This document shows, in pieces, positions 1 to 6,057 of a stretch of 8,795 bases of DNA. Location of the stretch: assembly GCA_021786655.1 (NCBI GenBank), contig JAJYMU010000056.1, positions 1 to 8,795 on the forward strand, read 5' to 3'. A program made the translations under genes and the position numbers. Position 1 is the first letter of the stretch; every line of letters starts with the position of its first letter. The notes below the pieces were generated by a model. The model was given only the letters and a program-made list of their open reading frames with translations, did no database searches and was not told the DNA's origin. This stretch comes from Bacteroidota bacterium. GTDB lineage: Bacteria; Bacteroidota; Ignavibacteria; Ignavibacteriales; Melioribacteraceae.

Positions 1-1056
1 GGCGGACTTGGTCCTACACACGATGACGTAACAAGAAAATGTGTTGTTGAATTTTTTGAAACTGAGCTCGTTGAAAATGAAGAAGTGCTGGACGACGTGA
101 AACGATTCTTTGAAGCGCGCGGAAGGACATTAACCGAAACAAATCGCGGGCAAGCGCTGGTTCCGAAAAACGCAACTTCGATACGCAACAGCAGGGGAAC
201 CGCGCCGGGTTATTGGATTGAAAAAAGAAAAAAAGTTTTTGTCTGCATGCCCGGTGTTCCATACGAAATGAAAAATATGATGGAAGGTTTTGTCTTGCCG
301 AAGCTGGAAGAGAAGCTTCACAAGAAAACAGTGATCATGATTAAGAATTTGATTACGACCGGTATTCCCGAATCAATGTTATTCGATAAACTTGGAAACA
401 TGGAAGAGCTGTTGCAAGGCGCGAAGATGGCTTTTCTGCCAAGTCAGTTCGGTGTAAAAACGAGAATTACAGTTGAAGAAGCAACTGAAGAGAAAGCACA
501 GAACAAACTCGATGAAATTGAACAGAAGATTCGCACACATGTTGGCAGATTTGTATACGGGAAAAACGACGACACACTCGAAGGAGTTGTCGCGAAACTA
601 ATGATCGATAGAGGTTTGAAATTAGCAATCGCTGAGTCGTGCACTGGCGGATTGATCAGCAACCGACTAACCAACATAAGCGGCAGCAGCGAATTTTTTG
701 AACGCGGAGTCGTAGCATACAGCAATGCGGCAAAAGTTGAGTTGTTAAAAGTCAGCGAAGACTCAATTCAAAAATACGGAGCGGTCAGTTTGGAAATTGC
801 GCGGCAGATGGCAGAAGGCGTTAAAGCTACAACCGGCTGCGATCTCGGTTTGGCAGTCACGGGAATTATGGGTCCAACCGGCGCGACGCCGAATAAACCG
901 ATTGGACTTGTGTATATCGGTCTGTGCGACGAAAAAATTTGCACTGCAAAAGAATTCCGTTTCGGCGACGACCGTTTGCTGAACAAAGACCGCACATCTC
1001 AAGCCGCACTGGAAATGTTGAGAAGAAATCTTCTCGGAATTCCGTATGACGATTAG
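1..1056 (+). CDS. cinA: CinA-like protein, nicotinamide-nucleotide amidohydrolase (5' partial)
   Basis: The reading frame is open from base 1, so the gene begins upstream. 351 residues are visible and roughly 60-65 N-terminal residues are missing, compared with about 415 for the family. The first visible residues are the GGLGPTHDDVT motif of the MoaB/MogA-like (COG1058) domain, followed by a GTAPG segment (near residue 67) and PGVPYEMK (near 84). The C-terminal PncC domain begins near residue 205 with ESCTGG at 212-217, where the serine is the catalytic residue in this family, and continues with AYSNAAK and GAVS. PncC domains convert nicotinamide mononucleotide to nicotinic acid mononucleotide in pyridine-nucleotide salvage, and the N-terminal domain is linked to ADP-ribose hydrolysis; both functions are family knowledge. 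The late glycine loop reads TGIMGPTGA where TGIAGPxGG is usual, a mild divergence. The internal GTG at 85 is not the true start, because the upstream motif is in frame. The 3' end overlaps thpR by 11 bp. Confidence 0.96.
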   Translation, partial: GGLGPTHDDVTRKCVVEFFETELVENEEVLDDVKRFFEARGRTLTETNRGQALVPKNATSIRNSRGTAPGYWIEKRKKVFVCMPGVPYEMKNMMEGFVLPKLEEKLHKKTVIMIKNLITTGIPESMLFDKLGNMEELLQGAKMAFLPSQFGVKTRITVEEATEEKAQNKLDEIEQKIRTHVGRFVYGKNDDTLEGVVAKLMIDRGLKLAIAESCTGGLISNRLTNISGSSEFFERGVVAYSNAAKVELLKVSEDSIQKYGAVSLEIARQMAEGVKATTGCDLGLAVTGIMGPTGATPNKPIGLVYIGLCDEKICTAKEFRFGDDRLLNKDRTSQAALEMLRRNLLGIPYDD

Positions 1057-1603
1057 AACTTTTGTTGCATTGGAAATCCCAAATGATGCTCTTTCTAAAA
1101 TAATTGATTTGCGTGATAATGCAACGACCGGTTTGAAAAATGTGAGGTGGGAGCCGAAAGAAAAACTTCATCTCACTTTGAAATTTCTCGGCGATACGAA
1201 AGAAGAATTGGTGAATGAATATATTTCTGCAATTGAAGAAACCGTCAGCAAATTTCATCCTTTCGAACTGACGTTTAAGGAATTTGGAATTTTTAAGAAA
1301 GAAAACACTCCTAAAATATTGTGGACCGGGTTGGAAGAGAATCCGCAAGTAGTTAGATTAGCCGACGAACTGGATGAAACATTCGGTAATTTTGGGTTTG
1401 AAAGAGAAAAGAGAAGATTCAAATCTCACATAACTTTGTTAAGATTTAGAGGGTACGAAGATCAGAAAAAAATATTATCTTTATTAGGGGTAAATATTCC
1501 TCAAATAAATTTTATATCAGAGAAAGTAATTTATTTTGAAAGCAGACTGCTCCAGAGCGGTTCAGTTTATAGATCAATTCAAAGTTTTAATTTGAAAAAT
1601 TAA
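1046..1603 (+). CDS. thpR: RNA 2',3'-cyclic phosphodiesterase (2H phosphoesterase, LigT/ThpR family)
   Basis: This 185-residue protein has the normal length for the bacterial ThpR/LigT group. It starts with the family-typical IRTFVALEIP strand and carries both HxT signature motifs: HLTLKFLGD with H42 and T44, and SHITLLRF with H128 and T130. In 2H phosphoesterases the two His-x-Thr motifs face each other and form the active site, which opens 2',3'-cyclic phosphates on RNA ends. The ATG at 1046 lies inside the 3' end of cinA with only a weak purine stretch before it, so translation is probably coupled to cinA. The last third (about 1420-1603) is visibly more AT-rich than recA, but the frame stays intact. 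The physiological substrate in bacteria is unclear, so the biochemical class is firmer than the biological role. Confidence 0.93.
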   Translation: MTIRTFVALEIPNDALSKIIDLRDNATTGLKNVRWEPKEKLHLTLKFLGDTKEELVNEYISAIEETVSKFHPFELTFKEFGIFKKENTPKILWTGLEENPQVVRLADELDETFGNFGFEREKRRFKSHITLLRFRGYEDQKKILSLLGVNIPQINFISEKVIYFESRLLQSGSVYRSIQSFNLKN

Positions 1604-1604
1604 C

Positions 1605-1609
1605 GGAGG
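1605..1609 (+). promoter_or_regulatory. Strong Shine-Dalgarno site for recA
   Basis: GGAGG lies 5 nt before the recA ATG at 1615, directly after the thpR stop. It is the best ribosome-binding site in the window. It fixes the recA start and suggests recA is translated more strongly than its operon neighbours, several of which lack a recognisable site. Confidence 0.85.
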
Positions 1610-1614
1610 AAAAA

Positions 1615-2664
1615 ATGGCAGCAGATAAAGACGCCAGACTGAAAATTTTGGATGAAACAATCACCAACATCGAAAAGACATACGGCAAGGGCACAATTAT
1701 GAAACTTGGCGACGGCGTGATTAATCCCGTCGAATCAATTCCGACCGGATCGTTATCGCTTGATTTTGCGCTCGGCATAGGCGGCGTTCCGCGCGGAAGA
1801 ATTGTTGAAATCTACGGACCGGAATCGTCGGGCAAAACTACATTGTGTTTGCATATCATCGCCGAAGCTCAGAAAGCCGGCGGACTTGCGGCGTTCATCG
1901 ATGCCGAACATGCGATGGATATTAATTACGCAAAGAGATTGAAAGTTGATGTTAAAAATCTGCTTTTATCTCAACCGGATTTCGGCGAGCAGGCGCTTGA
2001 AATTGTTGACACATTAACTCGAAGCAACGCGCTCGATATCATCGTGATCGATTCGGTTGCCGCTCTTGTGCCTCGTTCTGAAATTGAAGGTGAAATGGGC
2101 GATCCTCAAATGGCGATGCAAGCAAGATTAATGTCTCAAGCATTGCGCAAACTCACCGGCGCAATCAGCCGGTCAAAAACATGTGTCATCTTCACTAATC
2201 AATTGAGAAGCAAGATCGGAGTAATGTTTGGTAACCCGGAAACAACAACCGGCGGCAACGCGCTTAAGTTTTACGCTTCCGTTCGTTTGGATATCAGGAG
2301 AATCGCCGCAATTAAAGACGGGCAAAATGTTGTAGGCAACAGAACGAAAGTAAAAATTGTAAAAAGTAAAGTTGCGCCGCCGTTCAAAGAAGTTGAATTC
2401 GATATTCTTTACAACGAAGGAATCAGCAAAGCTGGTGACATAATCGATTTGGCGACCGATAGAAATATTTTGAACAAAAGCGGCGCGTGGTTCACATACA
2501 AGGACAACCGCTTCCAAGGCCGCGATCAATTGAAACAAAAGATGCTGGAAGACCCGGAATTATTTGCTTCACTTGAAAAAGAGGTTAAGACTACTCTTGG
2601 AATGATGCATGAGGAACCCAAACCGGTGAAAGAGGAGCCGGAAGCAAAACCGAAGAAAAAATAA
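1615..2664 (+). CDS. recA: Recombinase RecA
   Basis: RecA forms ATP-dependent filaments on single-stranded DNA, catalyses strand exchange in recombinational repair, and in many bacteria triggers LexA self-cleavage. The 349-residue length is typical. Visible landmarks are Walker A GPESSGKT at 68-75, the catalytic glutamate in DAEHAMD (E98), Walker B DIIVIDS at 141-147, the L1 region around EIEGEMGDPQM (156-166), the sensor glutamine in FTNQLRSK (Q196), and the L2 loop GNPETTTGGNALK at 206-218. The L1 segment GDPQMAMQ differs from the more usual GDSxxGLQ but keeps the flanking conserved residues. The C-terminal tail (about 332-349) is a Pro/Glu/Lys-rich stretch ending in KPKKK, rather than the strongly acidic tail of E. 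coli RecA. No LexA-type inverted repeat was recognised in the short gap upstream or in the end of thpR, so SOS control is not evident here and may lie upstream of the window. Confidence 0.99.
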   Translation: MAADKDARLKILDETITNIEKTYGKGTIMKLGDGVINPVESIPTGSLSLDFALGIGGVPRGRIVEIYGPESSGKTTLCLHIIAEAQKAGGLAAFIDAEHAMDINYAKRLKVDVKNLLLSQPDFGEQALEIVDTLTRSNALDIIVIDSVAALVPRSEIEGEMGDPQMAMQARLMSQALRKLTGAISRSKTCVIFTNQLRSKIGVMFGNPETTTGGNALKFYASVRLDIRRIAAIKDGQNVVGNRTKVKIVKSKVAPPFKEVEFDILYNEGISKAGDIIDLATDRNILNKSGAWFTYKDNRFQGRDQLKQKMLEDPELFASLEKEVKTTLGMMHEEPKPVKEEPEAKPKKK

Positions 2665-2665
2665 A

Positions 2666-3292
2666 ATGAAAATTACCGCTCTTACAAAGAAGGATAATAA
2701 TGTTTTGGTTTGTTTCGAAGATGGAGAGTTCGTAGCAGTCGATTACAGAACCGTTCTTGATTACGGTTTGAGGAAGTATGATGATCTAGACGATGATAAA
2801 AAGTTGAAGCTGATTTCCGACAGCGAATTTGTAAAAGCGAAAGATTCATCATTCCGAATTCTTGCTAAGCGGCAGCACTCCGGGTATGAACTGAGAAACA
2901 AACTCCTCAAAAAAGGTTACACGAAAGAAACCATTGATAGAACTCTTCAAGCTATGCAAACCGGCAATTATCTTAACGATGAACAGTTCACGAAAGCATA
3001 CATCGATGAGAGATTGAAGAGAAAGAAGATCGGCATCAATAAGCTCAAAGCTGAATTATTCAAGCGTGGAATTGCCAGAAATATTATTGAGCACAACCTT
3101 TCCGGCATAGATTCGGAACTCAGTTATGAAAATGCTTTGAGCTTAGCGCATCGGAAAACGGAACTGCTTATTAAAAAGGGAACCGAACCTAATAAGATTA
3201 AACAAAAAGTTTTTGCGTTTCTCAGTTCAAGAGGGTATGATTTCGAAACGATCATGAAAATCTTGCACGGTCTTGAACTAAGCGAAGAGTAA
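2666..3292 (+). CDS. recX: RecA regulatory protein RecX
   Basis: RecX binds RecA filaments and limits or remodels their activity. The 208-residue protein has an N-terminal extension of about 60 residues (beta-rich, ending in an acidic DDLDDDKK segment), followed by the tandem three-helix repeats of the family. The second and third thirds contain the usual landmarks: a QHSGYELRNKLLKKGY motif at about 70-85, a NYLNDEQFTKAYIDERL motif at about 101-117, a KLKAELFKRGI motif at about 126-136, and a last repeat around KVFAFLSSRGYDFETI (181-196). Extensions of this type occur in longer RecX proteins of Firmicutes and Bacteroidota, and short gamma-proteobacterial RecX lacks them. The ATG lies one base after the recA stop with no good Shine-Dalgarno sequence, so recX is probably made by ribosomes finishing recA, which keeps its level tied to and below RecA. 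Adjacency to recA strongly supports the call. Confidence 0.93.
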   Translation: MKITALTKKDNNVLVCFEDGEFVAVDYRTVLDYGLRKYDDLDDDKKLKLISDSEFVKAKDSSFRILAKRQHSGYELRNKLLKKGYTKETIDRTLQAMQTGNYLNDEQFTKAYIDERLKRKKIGINKLKAELFKRGIARNIIEHNLSGIDSELSYENALSLAHRKTELLIKKGTEPNKIKQKVFAFLSSRGYDFETIMKILHGLELSEE

Positions 3293-3301
3293 TTCGGTTT
3301 A

Positions 3302-3332
3302 TTGTTCAATAAGTCTCTTTTCACTATTTTTG
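3302..3332 (+). promoter_or_regulatory. Candidate Bacteroidota-type promoter ahead of the acyl-CoA dehydrogenase
   Basis: The 62-bp spacer between recX and the next gene contains TTG at 3302-3304 and TATTTTTG at 3325-3332, separated by 20 bases. This fits the TTG-N19-21-TAnnTTTG pattern of Bacteroidota primary sigma factors. Transcription would start around 3337-3340, leaving a leader of about 15 nt without a clear Shine-Dalgarno sequence. The region is AT-rich, so a chance match is possible. Confidence 0.33.
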
Positions 3333-3354
3333 AATCCAAAATTCAGCTAGATAG

Positions 3355-4524
3355 ATGAACAAATTCAAAGGTGTGGATTACTATAATGTTGAAGGACTTC
3401 TCCAAGAAGACGAAATCATGGTGCGTAATTCCGTCCGGGAATTTGTTGATGAAAAAGTCATACCGATAATCGAAAAACATTACCGCGAAGAAAAATTCCC
3501 GTCTCAGCTTATTCCGGAGTTAGGTAAAATGGGATTGTTCGGAATTACTCTGCCGCAAAAGTACGGCTGTGCTGAGATGAACAATGTTGCGTACGGTTTG
3601 GCGATGCAAGAATTGGAAAGGGGAGACAGCGGCATTCGAAGTTTTGTTTCGGTGCAGACTTCACTGGTAATGTACCCTATACTTACATTCGGCAGCGAAG
3701 AACAAAAAGATTTCTGGCTTCCGAAACTTGCCTCCGGTGAAAAGATCGGATGTTTTGGTTTAACCGAACCGGATTACGGTTCCAACCCGGGTGGAATGAT
3801 AACGCGCGCAGAAAAAGTCAGCGGCGGTTACAAACTCAACGGCGCTAAAATGTGGATTACAAACGGAACCATTGCAGATGTTGCCGTTGTGTGGGCAAAA
3901 CTTGACGGAGAAGTTAGGGGATTTTTGGTTGAGAAAGGAATGAACGGATTTACCGCGCCGGAAATGAAAGGCAAGCATTCATTAAAAGCTTCTGTTACTT
4001 CCGAATTAATTTTTCAAGATGTGTTTGTTCCCGATAAAAATATTTTGCCGGGAAGCAAAGGATTGAAATCACCGCTTATGTGTTTGAACCAAGCTCGTTA
4101 CGGAATTGCATGGGGCGTGGTTGGTTCGATGATGGCATGTTACGATACGGCGCTTAACTATGCGAAGTCGAGAATTCAGTTTAGCAAACCGATTGCTGCT
4201 TATCAGATTACACAGGAAAAACTAGTTTACTTCTTAACCGAGATTACGAAATCGCAGCTGCTAAATCTTCAGCTTGGAAGATTGAAAGACAAAGGCGAGT
4301 TAAAGTTTACACAAGTATCAATGGCTAAACGTAACAACTGCGAGAAAGCGTTAGAGATTTCGCGCATGTCACGCGAAATTTTGGGCGCAAACGGAATTCT
4401 TGACGAATATCCCGTTATGCGTCATTCACAAAACTTGGAATCGGTGAAAACTTATGAGGGCACTCACGAGATGCACACGCTCATTATTGGTGAAGATATA
4501 ACCGGTTTCGCTGCGTTCGATTAA
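3355..4524 (+). CDS. Acyl-CoA dehydrogenase, glutaryl-CoA dehydrogenase-like
   Basis: This 389-residue flavoprotein belongs to the acyl-CoA dehydrogenase family, whose members oxidise acyl-CoA to enoyl-CoA with FAD and pass electrons to ETF. The FAD/substrate signature GCFGLTEPDYGSNPG is at 132-146, WITNG at 167-171, RYGIAWG at 248-254, RIQFSKPI at 273-280, and the catalytic base glutamate E368 is in TYEGTHEMH. The sequence resembles human glutaryl-CoA dehydrogenase in particular. The segment ELERGDSGIRSFVSVQTS keeps the glutamate (E88), arginine (R95) and serine (S99) that contact the glutaryl carboxylate in the human enzyme. By that analogy it may oxidatively decarboxylate glutaryl-CoA to crotonyl-CoA in lysine or tryptophan breakdown. 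One departure is GE at 379-380 where human GCDH has GR. No ETF or other degradation gene is in view. The ATG at 3355 lacks a strong Shine-Dalgarno sequence but begins the typical DYYN N-terminus. The family is certain; the substrate is inferred. Confidence 0.93.
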   Translation: MNKFKGVDYYNVEGLLQEDEIMVRNSVREFVDEKVIPIIEKHYREEKFPSQLIPELGKMGLFGITLPQKYGCAEMNNVAYGLAMQELERGDSGIRSFVSVQTSLVMYPILTFGSEEQKDFWLPKLASGEKIGCFGLTEPDYGSNPGGMITRAEKVSGGYKLNGAKMWITNGTIADVAVVWAKLDGEVRGFLVEKGMNGFTAPEMKGKHSLKASVTSELIFQDVFVPDKNILPGSKGLKSPLMCLNQARYGIAWGVVGSMMACYDTALNYAKSRIQFSKPIAAYQITQEKLVYFLTEITKSQLLNLQLGRLKDKGELKFTQVSMAKRNNCEKALEISRMSREILGANGILDEYPVMRHSQNLESVKTYEGTHEMHTLIIGEDITGFAAFD

Positions 4525-4529
4525 AATAG

Positions 4530-4553
4530 AGACCACGTTGCGTGGTCTTTTTT
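4530..4553 (+). terminator. Rho-independent terminator after the acyl-CoA dehydrogenase
   Basis: A perfect 8-bp stem, AGACCACG pairing with CGTGGTCT around a TTG loop, merges into a run of six T residues (4548-4553). It starts 5 bp after the stop codon of the acyl-CoA dehydrogenase and should end that transcript. It lies only 19 bp before the guaB start codon. Confidence 0.92.
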
Positions 4554-4562
4554 GTAATTATA

Positions 4563-4567
4563 AGAGG
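4563..4567 (+). promoter_or_regulatory. Shine-Dalgarno site for guaB
   Basis: AGAGG lies 5 nt before the ATG at 4573 and supports that start. With the terminator ending at 4553, this site occupies much of the short leader available to guaB. Confidence 0.7.
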
Positions 4568-4572
4568 TCAGT

Positions 4573-6051
4573 ATGAAAAAAAATAAAATTGAATTCGAAG
4601 GATTAACCTTTGACGATATACTTTTGGTTCCGGCGCGTTCAACCGTTCTGCCGCGTCAGACAGATATAACTTCGTACTTAACACGCGACATCAAACTTAA
4701 CATACCATTTTTATCTGCAGCGATGGACACCGTTACCGAAGCGCCGATGGCAATAGCTATGGCCGCTCAAGGCGGAATCGGCATCATTCATAAAAATATG
4801 TCGATTGATAAACAAGCCGACGAAATTGACAAAGTTAAACGTTCCGAAAGCGGAATGATCGTAAATCCCATTACGCTAACCGCTGAACGTACGATATTAG
4901 AAGCCGAAGAACTGATGTCGAAGTATCACATTTCAGGAATCCCGGTCGTTGATGAAAAAAATAAACTCGTTGGAATTCTAACAAACAGAGATTTGAGATT
5001 CGAACACAACAAGAATAAGCTCGTAAGCCAGTTAATGACAAAAGAAAATCTTATCACAGCACCGTTGGGAACGACTTTGAAAGAAGCTGAGCAGATACTG
5101 CACAAGTATAGGATCGAAAAATTACCTGTTGTTGATCGCAGAGGAATTATTAAAGGATTGATTACCTACAAAGATATCATTAAGAAGAAGAAATTTCCGA
5201 ACGCATGCAAAGATAATCTTGGGAGATTAAGAGTGGGAGCCGGAGTTGGTGTAACTCATGATACGATGTCTAGAGTAGAAGCGTTGGTTGCGTCAAATGC
5301 CGATGTGATTGTGGTTGATACCGCACACGGACATTCGGAAGGCGTTTTGAAAACGATCAAACAGATACGGAAAAAATATAAAGACTTGCAGCTTATTGCC
5401 GGAAACATTGTAACTAAAGAAGCGGCGTTGGAACTTGTTGCTTGCGGTGTAGACGCAGTAAAAGTTGGCATTGGCGCCGGTTCAATTTGCACTACGCGAG
5501 TAATTGCGGGTGTCGGTGTTCCGCAGATAAGCGCGGTAATGAAAGTCTCGCAAGCGCTGAAAGCTAAGGGCATTCCGGTTATTTCCGATGGTGGAATAAA
5601 ACAAACCGGAGATGTTGCAAAAGCAATTGCCGCCGGTGCGGATACGGTAATGATGGGTGGAATGCTAGCCGGTGTTGATGAAACGCCCGGTGAAAAAGTT
5701 TTGTTTGAGGGAAGAAGTTTTAAAGTTTATCGCGGTATGGGTTCGCTCGGCGCGATGAGGCAAGGAAGCAGCGATAGATATTTCCAAGACATGGAAGCCG
5801 ACATTAAAAAGCTGGTACCGGAAGGAATTGAAGGACGCGTTCCATATCAGGGCGGGCTTGCTGATACGATTTATCAATTTGTCGGAGGTTTGAGATCAGC
5901 TATGGGTTACTGCGGCGCAAAGACAATCAGCGAACTAAAATCGAAATCCAAATTCGTAAAAATATCAAATGCTGGTTTGCGTGAAAGTCATCCGCATGAC
6001 GTAATGATAACAGAAGAAGCTCCAAATTATCACTTAACACAAAAGCGCTAG
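4573..6051 (+). CDS. guaB: Inosine-5'-monophosphate dehydrogenase
   Basis: IMP dehydrogenase oxidises IMP to XMP with NAD+, the committed step to guanine nucleotides. The 492-residue length is typical of bacterial enzymes with an inserted Bateman module. The N-terminal barrel part has LTFDDILLVP (11-20) and the SAAMDTVTE segment (48-56). Two CBS domains occupy roughly residues 95-150 and 157-208, each with a GIPVVD- or LPVVD-type strand; in relatives they sense purine nucleotides. The barrel resumes with RVGAGVG, VDTAHGHS and the catalytic loop GAGSICTTR, where C306 forms the covalent intermediate. ISDGGIK (337-343) binds phosphate, and the mobile flap GSSDRYFQ supplies R402 and Y403. The loop reads GIGAGSIC where most bacterial enzymes have GIGPGSIC; this position varies across the family, so activity should be retained. 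The gene heads a tight run with a glycosyltransferase and purD. Confidence 0.99.
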   Translation: MKKNKIEFEGLTFDDILLVPARSTVLPRQTDITSYLTRDIKLNIPFLSAAMDTVTEAPMAIAMAAQGGIGIIHKNMSIDKQADEIDKVKRSESGMIVNPITLTAERTILEAEELMSKYHISGIPVVDEKNKLVGILTNRDLRFEHNKNKLVSQLMTKENLITAPLGTTLKEAEQILHKYRIEKLPVVDRRGIIKGLITYKDIIKKKKFPNACKDNLGRLRVGAGVGVTHDTMSRVEALVASNADVIVVDTAHGHSEGVLKTIKQIRKKYKDLQLIAGNIVTKEAALELVACGVDAVKVGIGAGSICTTRVIAGVGVPQISAVMKVSQALKAKGIPVISDGGIKQTGDVAKAIAAGADTVMMGGMLAGVDETPGEKVLFEGRSFKVYRGMGSLGAMRQGSSDRYFQDMEADIKKLVPEGIEGRVPYQGGLADTIYQFVGGLRSAMGYCGAKTISELKSKSKFVKISNAGLRESHPHDVMITEEAPNYHLTQKR

Positions 6052-6057
6052 CACATT

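Noticed and set aside
85..87. GTG as a possible start of cinA
   Set aside because: The frame is open to base 1 and encodes the conserved GGLGPTHDD motif upstream, so the gene is truncated by the window edge and does not start here.
1035..1044. Perfect palindrome CGGAATTCCG just before the thpR start codon
   Set aside because: It encodes part of the conserved cinA C-terminus and contains a common six-base site, so chance is the simplest explanation; no operator function is supported.
866..1348. Minus-strand open frame of 160 codons opposite cinA and thpR
   Set aside because: It spans two confidently identified plus-strand genes, is rich in Phe and Arg as expected from antisense AT-rich codons, and resembles no family I know.
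1555..1614. Search for a LexA operator ahead of recA
   Set aside because: Neither the E. coli-type CTGT-N8-ACAG nor the Bacillus-type GAAC-N4-GTTC pattern is present in this stretch.
3299..3312. TTATTG/CAATAA hairpin considered as a recX terminator
   Set aside because: The stem is short and almost entirely A-T, and no uninterrupted T-run follows directly, so I did not list it as a terminator.
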